This document shows positions 34,987-43,400 of a stretch of 43,683 bases of DNA, one piece after another (the stretch's first letter is position 1; every line of letters starts with the position of its first letter). The position numbers and the translations under genes were made by a program. Under the pieces are notes generated by a model, which saw nothing but the letters and a program-made list of their open reading frames with translations, was not told the origin of the DNA and did no database searches. The stretch comes from an uncultured Lachnospiraceae bacterium. Its GTDB lineage: Bacteria > Bacillota > Clostridia > Lachnospirales > Lachnospiraceae. The DNA lies in the NCBI GenBank assembly GCA_944381535.1, contig CALWLN010000202.1, positions 1 through 43,683 on the forward strand, in the 5' to 3' direction.

Positions 34987-36136
34987 GTTCGTTTTCTCCC
35001 TTCTTTGCCTCCGCCGCAACCTCATGCACTATGCGGTCCATCTCCTCATACTTCTCCATCATATCCGCAAACAGCGCCAGCTGGCATCTGGTTCTCACCA
35101 GGTTATGCCCCGGATAGTTGGTCTTAAAATATTTATCCCCGGTGATGTAATCGTCCAGGAAGCGGCTTGCCTGCTCCAAAGTGATGGTCGCCGCTCCCAG
35201 CGCCATGGAATCCAGCTCCGCTTCCGTCAGAAAGCCGGCGGTCTCCCCTATGTATCCCTCCGCAAATGCCCGGAACAGATCCAGGTCCAGGCTGACCTTG
35301 CTCAGATCCGCCTCATCTTCTTCGGCGGTGTTGGCCGCAAACCGCACCGTATCGCCAAAGTCATGGGCCGCCAGGCCCGGCATGACGGTGTCAAGGTCGA
35401 TGACGTTCACCGGCTCCAGTGTGTCCTTGTCAAACAGCACGTTGTTGGTCTTGGTATCGTTGTGGGTCACACGGTAAAACAACTCTCCTCGGTCCAGCTT
35501 TTCGTTGAGCTGGCAGGCAAAGTCCCTGGCCTTGGCGATGGCATTGATTTCCTCCTGTACTTCCGCGCATCTCTGGCAGGGGTCCTCCTGTACATGGCCG
35601 AAGAGGGTTTCCAGACGGAGACGTGTATTGTGGAAATTGGGAATGACTTCGAATAGCTGAGCCGCGTCAAAATCGCTCAGCTGTGCTTCAAACCGCCCAA
35701 AAGCCTTTCCCGCCATACGTAAGACTCTGGGGTCATCGGAACTGTCAAAGGAGAGGGCATCCTCCACGTAATTGCTGAGTCTCCAGAATTCCTGCTCCCC
35801 TTCTTCCCCTAGAAAGATATAGTTGTCCCCCTCTTCGGTATGATGAAAATGGAGACGGCTTCTCCGGTCCGTGATGCCGGCCGCCTCGTTCTTTTTCATG
35901 AGGTGGGAGGTGATCAGATCGATGTTGCGCATCATCTGAACCGGGTCTTTGAACACATAGGTATTCACCCTCTGCACCAGGTATGCGGTTTGCTGTCCCT
36001 CATGGACGCAGTTCACCTTGTAAGTGGTATTGATGTTGCCGCTGGTCAGCTGTTTCCAGTCTGTCAAGGTTCCGGGAATCCGGAACCGGCGGCATACTTC
36101 CTGTAATTGTGCTTGTATTGTGTTTTTTTCTTCCAT
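34964..36136 (-). CDS. Phosphotransferase, N-acetylhexosamine kinase-like
   Basis: 390 aa aminoglycoside-phosphotransferase-fold sugar kinase. It has TSGNINTTYKVNC (glycine loop), YLVQRVNTYVFKDPVQMM, the catalytic THNDTKTNNVLFD and the metal site NVIDLDTVMPGLAAHDFGD. The pattern is like N-acetylhexosamine 1-kinase (NahK/LnpB) of bifidobacteria, which phosphorylates GlcNAc or GalNAc at C1. Homoserine-kinase-like proteins share the fold but not the context. It lies between wecB and glmS in the same operon, so salvage of an aminosugar into UDP-sugars is the natural role. AGGAGAATAAAAC is the ribosome site. Substrate is inferred. Confidence 0.78.
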   Translation of the reverse strand: MEEKNTIQAQLQEVCRRFRIPGTLTDWKQLTSGNINTTYKVNCVHEGQQTAYLVQRVNTYVFKDPVQMMRNIDLITSHLMKKNEAAGITDRRSRLHFHHTEEGDNYIFLGEEGEQEFWRLSNYVEDALSFDSSDDPRVLRMAGKAFGRFEAQLSDFDAAQLFEVIPNFHNTRLRLETLFGHVQEDPCQRCAEVQEEINAIAKARDFACQLNEKLDRGELFYRVTHNDTKTNNVLFDKDTLEPVNVIDLDTVMPGLAAHDFGDTVRFAANTAEEDEADLSKVSLDLDLFRAFAEGYIGETAGFLTEAELDSMALGAATITLEQASRFLDDYITGDKYFKTNYPGHNLVRTRCQLALFADMMEKYEEMDRIVHEVAAEAKKGENEHVWNYGI

Positions 36137-36162
36137 GTTTTATTCTCCTGTTGCTGTTTTTA

Positions 36163-37356
36163 TTAGAATTTCCGCCACACCATCTTATTGACCACACCGG
36201 TATAGCTCTGAATGATTTTTACCACCTTGTCGGACACATTTTCATCCGTATAATCCGGTACAGGAATCCCATTATCCCCATTTTTCACCATCTCCACAGC
36301 CGTATCTACCGCCTGCAGGAGAGATTTTTCATCAATTCCCGCAAGAATGAAACATGCCTTGTCCAACGCTTCCGGCCGCTCCGTACTTGTGCGGATGCAC
36401 ACGGCTGGGAAGGGGCGTCCCAGGCTGGTGAAAAAGCTGCTCTCCTCCGGCAGAGTCCCGGAATCCGAAACCACGGCAAAGGCATTCATCTGCAAATGAT
36501 TATAATCATGAAAGCCCAGGGGCTCATGCTGAATCACCCGCTTGTCCAGTTCAAAGCCTGAAGATGCCAGACGGTTACGGGAGCGGGGATGGCAGGAGTA
36601 TAAAACTGGCATATCATATTTCGCCGCCATCTTGTTAATGGCGGTAAACAACGAGAGGAAATTTTTCTCCGTATCAATGTTTTCCTCTCTGTGAGCGGAC
36701 AGCAAAATATATCTGTGAGGCTGAAGTCCAAGCTTATCCAGAATATCGGACTGTTCGATCTCCGCCAGGTTCTGACGCAGCACCTCCGCCATGGGAGAAC
36801 CGGTCACATAGACACGCTCCTTGGGCAGCCCACACTCATGGAGATATTTTCGCGCATGCTCACTATAGGCCAGATTCACATCGGAAATAATGTCCACAAT
36901 CCGGCGGTTGGTCTCCTCCGGCAGACACTCATCCTTGCAGCGGTTTCCGGCCTCCATATGGAAAATGGGGATATGCAGACGTTTCGCCCCAATGGCAGAC
37001 AGGCAAGAGTTGGTATCTCCCAGAATCAGCAGAGCGTCCGGCTTTATCTGATTCATCAGTTTATAGGAGCAGTTGATGATATTTCCAATGGTCGCTCCCA
37101 AATCGTCGCCCACTGCGTTCATATAGACTTCCGGGTTGTCTATTTTCAGATTTTCAAAGAAAATGCCGTTGAGGTTGTAGTCGTAGTTCTGGCCGGTATG
37201 GGCAAGAATGACATCAAAATATTTGCGGCACTTGTTGATGACCGCCGCCAGGCGGATAATCTCCGGGCGGGTGCCTACGATGATCAGAAGCTTCAGCTTC
37301 CCGTTTTCTTTAAAACAGACGTCTTTGTAATCCGTCTTAATATCTGCACTCTGCAT
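36163..37356 (-). CDS. wecB: UDP-N-acetylglucosamine/FucNAc 2-epimerase (WecB/CapG type)
   Basis: 397 aa non-hydrolysing 2-epimerase. IIVGTRPEIIRLAAVINKC, ALLILGDTNSCLSAIGAKRL, HMEAGNRCKDECLPEETNRR and SAHREENIDTEKNF carry the usual active-site residues. The form HMEAGNRC and its neighbour CapF resemble the CapG/FnlC/WbjD branch, which makes UDP-N-acetyl-L-fucosamine in the last step. It starts 18 bases after capF. The last residues MVWRKF also appear as a short repeat at 43383-43400. Confidence 0.9.
   Translation of the reverse strand: MQSADIKTDYKDVCFKENGKLKLLIIVGTRPEIIRLAAVINKCRKYFDVILAHTGQNYDYNLNGIFFENLKIDNPEVYMNAVGDDLGATIGNIINCSYKLMNQIKPDALLILGDTNSCLSAIGAKRLHIPIFHMEAGNRCKDECLPEETNRRIVDIISDVNLAYSEHARKYLHECGLPKERVYVTGSPMAEVLRQNLAEIEQSDILDKLGLQPHRYILLSAHREENIDTEKNFLSLFTAINKMAAKYDMPVLYSCHPRSRNRLASSGFELDKRVIQHEPLGFHDYNHLQMNAFAVVSDSGTLPEESSFFTSLGRPFPAVCIRTSTERPEALDKACFILAGIDEKSLLQAVDTAVEMVKNGDNGIPVPDYTDENVSDKVVKIIQSYTGVVNKMVWRKF
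36167..36184. repeat. 18-base repeat shared with 43383-43400
   Basis: AATTTCCGCCACACCATC, the 3' end of the wecB-type gene (encoding MVWRKF), is found again 7.2 kb away near the right edge in the same orientation. Confidence 0.7.
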
Positions 37357-37374
37357 AACTTTCTCCCTCCACTG

Positions 37375-38598
37375 CTATTCTTCCACAATTTCAAAAAAGG
37401 TATCCGGGCGCGCCGGGTCAAAGGACTCGTTTGCCCACATCACCGTCACCAGATTTTCCGTTTCGGAAAGATTGATGATATTGTGGGTATAGCCCGGCAG
37501 CATATGGACTGCCTCTATTTTATCCCCGGACACCTCAAAGTTCAAGACCGGATAGGGCTGTCCGTTTTCATCCAGTCCGATTTTGCGCTCCTGAATCAGG
37601 CCGTGTCCGGACACCACAATGAAAAATTCCCACTTGCTGTGGTGCCAGTGCTGGCCTTTGGTAATGCCGGGCTTGCTGATATTTACGGAAAATTGTCCGC
37701 AGCCGGCAGTCTTTAAAAGTTCCGTAAAACTGCCCCGGTCATCGCAGTTCATTTTCAAAGCAAACTTTGCTTTCCGCTCCGGCAAATAGGAAAGATAGGT
37801 GGAATACAATTTCTTGGCAAAGGAATTGTCCGGAATCTCCGGCATTATCAGAGTTTCCGGCTGTTTCTTAAATAACTCCAGTAAATCCACGATTTCACCC
37901 AATGTAACTTTATGGGTGATGGGAACATAGCAGAAACGTCCCGCCTCCCGAGGGACTGCTTCTACGCCCTCAAATTCGCAGTGATGCTCCTTTCCCTCCA
38001 GGGCAGAGAGCAGTTCCTTTACAAGGTCGTCAATATAGAGCAGTTCCAGTTCCACGGCCGGGTCATTGACCTGGATGGGCAGATCGCTGGCAATATTGTT
38101 GCAGAAGGTGGCTACCGCAGAATTATAGTTAGGCCGGCACCATTTCCCGAAAAGGTTGGGAAACCGGTACACCAGCACCCTGGCGCCGGTTTCTTCGCCG
38201 TAATCAAAAAATAGTTCCTCGCCTGCCAGTTTGGATCTGCCATATTCGGAACCGGCAAAACGGCCAAGGAGAGTTGCCTGGATGGAGGAAGAAAGCATGA
38301 CCGGGCAGTGGTTGTTATGCTTTTTCAAGGTATCAAGCAGGGTGCTTGAAAAGCCAAAATTGCCGGTCATGAACTCCGCAGTATCCTTGGGGCGGTTTAC
38401 GCCTGCCAGATGGAATACGAAATCTGCCTGCCGGCAGTAGGTATCCAGCAGTTCTGGTGCTGTCTGGATGTCGTATTCATAGACTTCATCAATTTGGAGA
38501 CCCGGATGGGTACGGTCTTTGTTCTGTTGTATGTTTTTCAGTGACTGGCAGAGGTTTTTCCCTACAAAACCTGCTGCGCCGGTGACTAGTATGTTCAT
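37375..38598 (-). CDS. capF: CapF-type bifunctional epimerase/reductase with cupin domain
   Basis: 407 aa. Residues 1-about 270 are a short-chain dehydrogenase/epimerase: MNILVTGAAGFVGKNL (NAD(P) site), FVFHLAGVNRP, and YGRSKLAGEELFFDYG with the Tyr-Lys pair. The remainder is a cupin (GITKGQHWHHSKWEFFIVVS, metal-binding His cluster). This fusion is that of S. aureus CapF, which acts with CapE and CapG in UDP-L-FucNAc synthesis. CapE, expected next to it, is absent from the window. It leads the minus-strand capF-wecB-kinase-glmS-LCP row. Confidence 0.9.
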   Translation of the reverse strand: MNILVTGAAGFVGKNLCQSLKNIQQNKDRTHPGLQIDEVYEYDIQTAPELLDTYCRQADFVFHLAGVNRPKDTAEFMTGNFGFSSTLLDTLKKHNNHCPVMLSSSIQATLLGRFAGSEYGRSKLAGEELFFDYGEETGARVLVYRFPNLFGKWCRPNYNSAVATFCNNIASDLPIQVNDPAVELELLYIDDLVKELLSALEGKEHHCEFEGVEAVPREAGRFCYVPITHKVTLGEIVDLLELFKKQPETLIMPEIPDNSFAKKLYSTYLSYLPERKAKFALKMNCDDRGSFTELLKTAGCGQFSVNISKPGITKGQHWHHSKWEFFIVVSGHGLIQERKIGLDENGQPYPVLNFEVSGDKIEAVHMLPGYTHNIINLSETENLVTVMWANESFDPARPDTFFEIVEE

Positions 38599-38698
38599 TT
38601 TCTTCCCTCGCTTCTTAAATTGTTTTATCCTTGCATCATAATTTTAAAGACCATATCTGAACCAATGCCAAATACGGTCTCTAGAGTATTTTTATATT

Positions 38699-38716
38699 TC
38701 GTGACTTGTAATCACA
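38699..38716. repeat. Left 18-base repeat flanking the AAA-ATPase-like gene
   Basis: TCGTGACTTGTAATCACA. Sixteen of 18 bases match 40592-40609. It contains an imperfect dyad GTGAC/ATCAC. Confidence 0.6.
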
Positions 38717-38827
38717 AGCTCCTAATTCCTAATATACTTTTGGCAGATAGGAATGTCTCTGGCAAACTCGTGGCCAAATCTTATGATGTTCACACATTAC
38801 CATACATGGAAAACCAGAAACGTTATT

Positions 38828-40522
38828 TCATGCCATTACAACCATGCACTCTTTCTCACAAAACGCGATACCATACTTGATGATTTTCTTCATGCCCCAT
38901 CGTTTCAGGCCTTCCGCGTATTTCCTCTCCTCAATCTGTCTAAGTGCCTCTGCACAGGCTGCCTCCAGGTTCCCATCATCCGCATACTTCAGTTCGATCA
39001 CAATCCCTGAGCGTTCCGGTGTCTGGATGGAAATATCACTGTAGCCTTCCCCAGTCTCCGCATTGGACTTTACCAACCAGCTGTCCCGACTCCGCAAAAG
39101 CCCAAGCAGCATCCCATGATAAAAGTTTTCTTTCATGTTCCTTCGTACCGCCGTATCCCTCACACTAATGGAATCCCACAGGTACTCACCGAGCATATCC
39201 TGAATCGCTGCCACATCCCCGGCCGGAAATGCCGCGCAAAATCGGTTGATCCGCGCTGCGTCTGCCTGGGTCGTTTCTTCAAACCAGTCCTTTACCAGAT
39301 CAATAAACAGTTCTCTTACCTCCCTGTTCGGCAATGCCAACTCCATTTTCTTTCCCTGCACCCTCTTTCGACAGGTCAGGTACCCTTTGGAATAAAGGAC
39401 ACTCCAGATATTATCAATGGAATCCTCCACCTCCCTGTAGGTCAGTTCCTGACGAATGGATTTTGTGATGGTTCCGCCGTTGATCAGCTGCTCAACCTCA
39501 TTTCTCGTGCTTTGATTCGCTTTCTTCATCAGACGTCGAATCAGATCGTTTCCGCTGGTGTTGGCCCAGTAGTTTTCCGGTTCTACACATGGATTTGCCA
39601 ACAGCTCATCGCAGTAATTGATCACATCCCAGGGACAATATACGTCTGTATCCCCAAAACGATACCCATCATACCAGTCACGGATCACATCTTTATAAGA
39701 GGACAGCCCATAGAACTTAAGGATTTCATCCACATCTGCATTGGTAAAGCCGAAGTACTCATCATACCTGAAATCCGAAATCGTGTGTACCTTCGGATTG
39801 TTCAGTCCAGTAAATATGCTCTCCTTGGAAATCCGCAGACACCCGGTAAGCACTGCAAAGTACAGACTGTCATTTGTTTTCAGCGCGTTGCCAAGCAGGT
39901 TTCGAATGAGATTTACCATCTTATCATAGTATCCTCCCTGAAATGCCTTATCCAATGGAACATCATACTCATCAATCAGCAGGATAACCTTCTGACCATA
40001 GTGCTTGGATAAAAGACGAGAGAGCGTTTTTAAACTTGCGACCGCAACTTTTTCTGACATTGTATAAATCCCGCCCTGCGATGAACCAACCTCTGTCAAC
40101 TGAGCGTAAGCTTCCTTTTCATCATTCGTCAGCCTGTCGCTGAAACCTAAAAAATGGAATCTTACGGCTTCATCTCCAATCACGGTCCGCAGCGCATCCA
40201 ACGCTGTTTGAAAATCCAGACCATCAACACTTTTCAGACTTATGGAGATTACAGGGAACTTCCCCATGTATTCTTCACACAGATTCTTTTCCTGCATGAT
40301 CTTTAGCCCGTCAAAAACTGATGGGTCGCTCCCTATCTCAAAAAAGTTCTTCAGCATGCTCATGTTCAATGTTTTGCCAAAACGCCTGGGGCGTGTAAAC
40401 AGGTTTACTTCACCCCAGTTTTGTAACAGTTCCTTAATGAACAGCGTTTTATCCGCATAATAAAAATCATTCACTCTGATTTTTTCAAATCCATCAATGC
40501 CGATGGGAAGCTTCTTCCTCAC
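38828..40522 (-). CDS. AAA-ATPase-like protein with C-terminal PD-(D/E)XK nuclease domain
   Basis: About 564 aa of the widespread AAA-ATPase_like plus PDDEXK_9 family (often called DUF1703). The start RKKLPIGIDGFEKIRVNDFY is the family N-terminus. Walker-A-like RPRRFGKT is at residues 44-51 and Walker-B-like KVILLIDEYDVPLDKAF near 180. The C-terminus has YSDISIQTPERSGIVIELKY, the D...ExK nuclease core. I prefer the GTG at 40522, ten bases after AAGGAG, over a GTG at 40630 that lacks a ribosome site. Function in vivo is not established; such genes are numerous in gut Firmicutes and Bacteroidetes. It lies upstream of capF and is flanked by near-identical 18-base repeats. Confidence 0.85.
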   Translation of the reverse strand: MRKKLPIGIDGFEKIRVNDFYYADKTLFIKELLQNWGEVNLFTRPRRFGKTLNMSMLKNFFEIGSDPSVFDGLKIMQEKNLCEEYMGKFPVISISLKSVDGLDFQTALDALRTVIGDEAVRFHFLGFSDRLTNDEKEAYAQLTEVGSSQGGIYTMSEKVAVASLKTLSRLLSKHYGQKVILLIDEYDVPLDKAFQGGYYDKMVNLIRNLLGNALKTNDSLYFAVLTGCLRISKESIFTGLNNPKVHTISDFRYDEYFGFTNADVDEILKFYGLSSYKDVIRDWYDGYRFGDTDVYCPWDVINYCDELLANPCVEPENYWANTSGNDLIRRLMKKANQSTRNEVEQLINGGTITKSIRQELTYREVEDSIDNIWSVLYSKGYLTCRKRVQGKKMELALPNREVRELFIDLVKDWFEETTQADAARINRFCAAFPAGDVAAIQDMLGEYLWDSISVRDTAVRRNMKENFYHGMLLGLLRSRDSWLVKSNAETGEGYSDISIQTPERSGIVIELKYADDGNLEAACAEALRQIEERKYAEGLKRWGMKKIIKYGIAFCEKECMVVMA

Positions 40523-40591
40523 TTTCCACACACTCCTTTCCATGTCTGCGGCATGGAACATGCCGGTAAATCCTCTTGCATGAAACCCTCT

Positions 40592-40609
40592 TCGTGATCT
40601 GTAATCACA
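40592..40609. repeat. Right 18-base repeat flanking the AAA-ATPase-like gene
   Basis: TCGTGATCTGTAATCACA, with a perfect GTGAT/ATCAC dyad. Pairs with 38699-38716. Confidence 0.6.
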
Positions 40610-40616
40610 CCTAAAC

Positions 40617-40674
40617 TGTGACTTGTCCACGACTTGAGTACTGACTTGGGTACTACTTGGGTACTGACTTGGAT
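40617..40674. repeat. Imperfect tandem repeat of a GACTTGGGTACT unit
   Basis: Four to five degenerate 11- to 13-base units (TGACTTG, ACTTGAGTACT, ACTTGGGTACT, ACTTGGGTACT, ACTTGGATACC). On the minus strand in the frame of the downstream gene they read YPSQYPSSTQVSTQVVDK, so the repeat may be the tail of a lost coding sequence. Confidence 0.6.
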
Positions 40675-40726
40675 ACCTCTTACAATCTATAATACTAGTT
40701 CATCTCACTCTATCCCAAAAATCTCC

Positions 40727-41653
40727 TCATCTTTTCACATATTTCTGATTACTGCTTGTAGGCTTATCTGGAATTGTCATTACAAGTTTTCCTGCTTTTA
40801 ACAGAGGACTAAGAAAACGTTTCGTAAAAGTTTTTCGATTTACCAAACCCATATAATCCATCAGCTCTTTTCTAGTTCTAGGTATAGTACAAAATTCCAA
40901 TAACTTATCTTCATCATAAGAGGCACCATAGGTGATTTCCCCCCATGATGCTTCTTCCTTCCTCCAGTTTTTATTTTTCAATGTCGCATAGAGCATAAAT
41001 TCTGACTGACGATATACAGGTTCCGGCAGGCCAGCCTCTTCCATATCTCTGTATATCCGATCAACGCCTTCTCCAAACTCTTTCACAAGATCATACTCAT
41101 TGAGCAGCTCAACAATCTTCGGATTTCGCGAGAAATGAAACTCCCGGATGTTGCTCACCCGGACAAGACCCGGAAGCTGGTCGAGAATCCGTCCTGTAAA
41201 TTTTACGTCTTTAATCACATTCATACGGTCGCCTACCTCAGCATTTTTCCCTTCATAACGGACGAAACGGATACGTGCCCGTGGAAAAAACCGTTGGGGA
41301 TTGATTCCAAAAAGAAGAACAGCCGCCCCACTTACTACCTCGTCATCGCCATGTAACGTTACAAAGTCATGATTATGCCGGAGATAATGTTTGTTGGCAT
41401 ACACAAGTTGAAGCCTTTGCTCAAAATTCAGTCTTTTGCTTTTATCTCCGACACGAAGAAAACCTGTAATTGTTCCATCATCTTCAATTCCAATGGCGAG
41501 ATAACCCCCATCTGTATTAGCCATCGCCACAATAGGTATAGCAAGGTCAACTGCCTTAATCCGGGCAGACTTTCTATCCATAATCTGCTTTTCTGTGGAA
41601 AATTGCAAATCTTCAATTCTATCAGGATCAAACACAGCCGCACCTTCTTTCAT
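40727..41653 (-). CDS. AlbA_2-domain protein, probably shortened by internal losses
   Basis: About 308 aa. The N-terminal AlbA_2 (Schlafen-like) domain reads DRKSARIKAVDLAIPIVAMA, NTDGGYLAIGIEDDGTITGF. Further on, VGDKSKRLNFEQR, VSGAAVLLFGINPQRFFPRA, LVRVSNIREFHFSRNPKIVE and VKEFGEGVDRIYRDMEEAGL are blocks of the usual AlbA_2/HATPase_c_4 proteins. Those are typically near 480-500 aa. Three joins look abrupt: after TITGF, around ANKHYLRHNHDF, and after FTGRILDQ where the ATP-binding N-box (HRDY-like) should be. All stay in frame. The C-terminus is a winged helix. Start at 41653 with GGAG seven bases upstream. Confidence 0.75.
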   Translation of the reverse strand: MKEGAAVFDPDRIEDLQFSTEKQIMDRKSARIKAVDLAIPIVAMANTDGGYLAIGIEDDGTITGFLRVGDKSKRLNFEQRLQLVYANKHYLRHNHDFVTLHGDDEVVSGAAVLLFGINPQRFFPRARIRFVRYEGKNAEVGDRMNVIKDVKFTGRILDQLPGLVRVSNIREFHFSRNPKIVELLNEYDLVKEFGEGVDRIYRDMEEAGLPEPVYRQSEFMLYATLKNKNWRKEEASWGEITYGASYDEDKLLEFCTIPRTRKELMDYMGLVNRKTFTKRFLSPLLKAGKLVMTIPDKPTSSNQKYVKR

Positions 41654-42021
41654 AAATTTCTCCACTAGGTATAATTAATATAATACCCCAGATTCTGACT
41701 CATATCAATGGTTTCAATCGTAAAATTTTATCTACCATCATTCATTACTGATATCATTATTAACCTCTAAATTTAGAGACAACATATCTTTTAACCGTAA
41801 ACGGTAGATAGTGCGTACCTTGTGCGCTATTGCCTTTTATGCGAAAATACTATCAGCAATAGCGGATATCTCGTAATGCGCTATCAATTATTGTTTGTAT
41901 TGCTAAAACAGATATGTTTGCCTCTCGGTACAGCCATCCGGCAAGGCGGTACTCTTACAGCCACACCTGTGCAGTGCCGGTCCCATGATCATGTATATTT
42001 CCGTTGTTCAGCCATATTCTT
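41654..42021. other. Intergenic stretch without a gene
   Basis: AT-rich. It contains a short palindrome ACCGT-AA-ACGGT near 41795, an inverted repeat CGCTATTGC (41825-41833) with GCAATAGCG (41856-41864), and a CCGGCA/TGCCGG dyad near 41938-41984. None is followed by a T run. Reading frames here show no recognisable protein. Confidence 0.5.
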
Positions 42022-42840
42022 TCACTCAAGCTCATACATCTTTTTTATCCGCTCCAATTTTTGCCAATCACTTTTCAGCCGGCTCTGCGGTAAGGATTCT
42101 TGCTCTGTATTTACCGTAAGATTTTCCAGAAGGCTGCCAAATTTTACGTACCCTGACGGAATCATATCCCAACGCTTCGCCTTATCTGTAATTCTCATTC
42201 TTTTTTGTATTACAGCAAACGGAATATCTATCATCTTCCTGGCCTGGGAATCTGATATCATCTGTTCTTCCAACAAGCGCAGAACCATGGCTTTATATGG
42301 AGTAGCAAAAATTTCCATAAGACTAAGGACATCATCAACTTCTATGGATGTTTTATCGATCTGGTAAATCCGGATCTGCTGTTCAAGAGCCTCTACAGGT
42401 ACTAACAAAATTCCCGCAAACGCATTTGCTTCCATTTCCTCTTGTTCTGTCGTTCCCGTTTCGATCGTTGTGGAGTTTAAAATAGAACCGCTTCTGGCTA
42501 ATTCCCGATCGTCATCTTCCAGAAAACACCGGATGTGGTATAACTCATGGGCAGCCGCAAAAATCTGCTTTGACATAGGTATTCCGGAATTAAGCATGAC
42601 AAAGATACGCCCGCCACGAATAAAAGTGCAGGCACACAATTCCTTGTCCTCAATAGGAAAACGCAGCCATTCCAAAGGCATTTCCTTCGTTCTTGCATAA
42701 TTCTCAATCACGGTAAAGATATCGTCCTGAATAATATTCTGTCCAATATAAAAACAGGAAAAACCCGTAGCAATTTCCCTAATTTGCTCAAATCGTTTTG
42801 GATCTCTCTTATATAAAATCCCATCAAAAATTGATGCCAT
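42022..42840 (-). CDS. ImmA/IrrE-family metallopeptidase
   Basis: 272 aa. Zinc motif HELYH at residues 98-102 within IFAAAHELYHIRCF, and the third ligand region EEMEANAFAGILLVP near 136-147. This is the COG2856 protease type that cleaves or inactivates a partner repressor (as ImmA does with ImmR). Its ATG lies two bases after the stop of the XRE gene, and GGGAGATG is the ribosome site, so the two are co-translated. The pair may be a mobile-element switch or a toxin-antitoxin-like unit; no phage genes are nearby. Confidence 0.9.
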   Translation of the reverse strand: MASIFDGILYKRDPKRFEQIREIATGFSCFYIGQNIIQDDIFTVIENYARTKEMPLEWLRFPIEDKELCACTFIRGGRIFVMLNSGIPMSKQIFAAAHELYHIRCFLEDDDRELARSGSILNSTTIETGTTEQEEMEANAFAGILLVPVEALEQQIRIYQIDKTSIEVDDVLSLMEIFATPYKAMVLRLLEEQMISDSQARKMIDIPFAVIQKRMRITDKAKRWDMIPSGYVKFGSLLENLTVNTEQESLPQSRLKSDWQKLERIKKMYELE

Positions 42841-42842
42841 AA

Positions 42843-43217
42843 TTACATCTCCCAGGTTTCAGACATAACTTTCGCATTTTCACGGACATTCGCATGAAAA
42901 ATAATCATATCAGCCAGTTCATCCGCTGTATGCAAAGCCTCTCTGGCCGCCTCCGATCCCACTTTCCCCATGAAAGCTCTCATAACATCCATTTCATAGG
43001 ACTCTGCAGGAACTTTCATTAAATCATCCATCCGGATACGAAAATAGTCTGCAATTTTATGAAGTTCCGCAACGCTGATCAGCCTGGTGCCATTCAACAT
43101 TTTACTCATTATCTGCTTTGATACACCAATAGCATTTGCCAAGTCAATCTGTTTCATATGATGTTTTTTCATCTGATCCATGATGTTATTGATAACTACA
43201 ATATTAATATCAACCAT
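42843..43217 (-). CDS. XRE-family helix-turn-helix regulator
   Basis: 124 aa. Residues about 15-70 are a Cro/C1 helix-turn-helix (MKQIDLANAIGVSKQIMSKM, LISVAELHKIADYFRIRMDD). The C-terminal part (VMRAFMGKVGSEAAREALHT, ADELADMIIFHANV) is helical and probably dimerises or binds the ImmA-like protease. GGAGGTGACATA precedes the ATG. Expected to repress its own two-gene operon and to be the substrate of the protease next door. Confidence 0.92.
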   Translation of the reverse strand: MVDINIVVINNIMDQMKKHHMKQIDLANAIGVSKQIMSKMLNGTRLISVAELHKIADYFRIRMDDLMKVPAESYEMDVMRAFMGKVGSEAAREALHTADELADMIIFHANVRENAKVMSETWEM

Positions 43218-43382
43218 TATGTCACCTCCATAGTTCTTTCTTTCATTATTATATGCCGAAACTTTCTGTTCGTCAATATTTTCGAGATTATTATGTGAGT
43301 TTTATTTCGATTTTACGCACTAATATCTCTATTAAAGAGACCATATGGTACAATCTGGCTAATCGTAAACAATGCAAGTCAA
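43218..43382. other. Region upstream of the XRE gene
   Basis: AT-rich sequence that should contain the promoter of the XRE/ImmA operon. I cannot pick one convincing -35/-10 pair. No gene is visible. Confidence 0.4.
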
Positions 43383-43400
43383 AATTTCCGCCACACCATC
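43383..43400. repeat. 18-base repeat shared with wecB 3' end
   Basis: Identical to 36167-36184. On the minus strand it reads MVWRKF and a stop, preceded by NGGVSVM after an upstream stop. Confidence 0.7.

Noticed and set aside
34987-35025. Longer glmS start at 35025
   Set aside because: It would add 13 residues before the Cys that must be N-terminal for glutaminase activity.
41900-42010. Minus-strand frame reading MIMGPALHRCGC and more
   Set aside because: Short, no ribosome site and no family. It has some look of a dispersed repeat, but I could not support it.
41822-42367. 181-codon plus-strand frame
   Set aside because: Antisense to the ImmA-like gene, low-quality content, no ribosome site.
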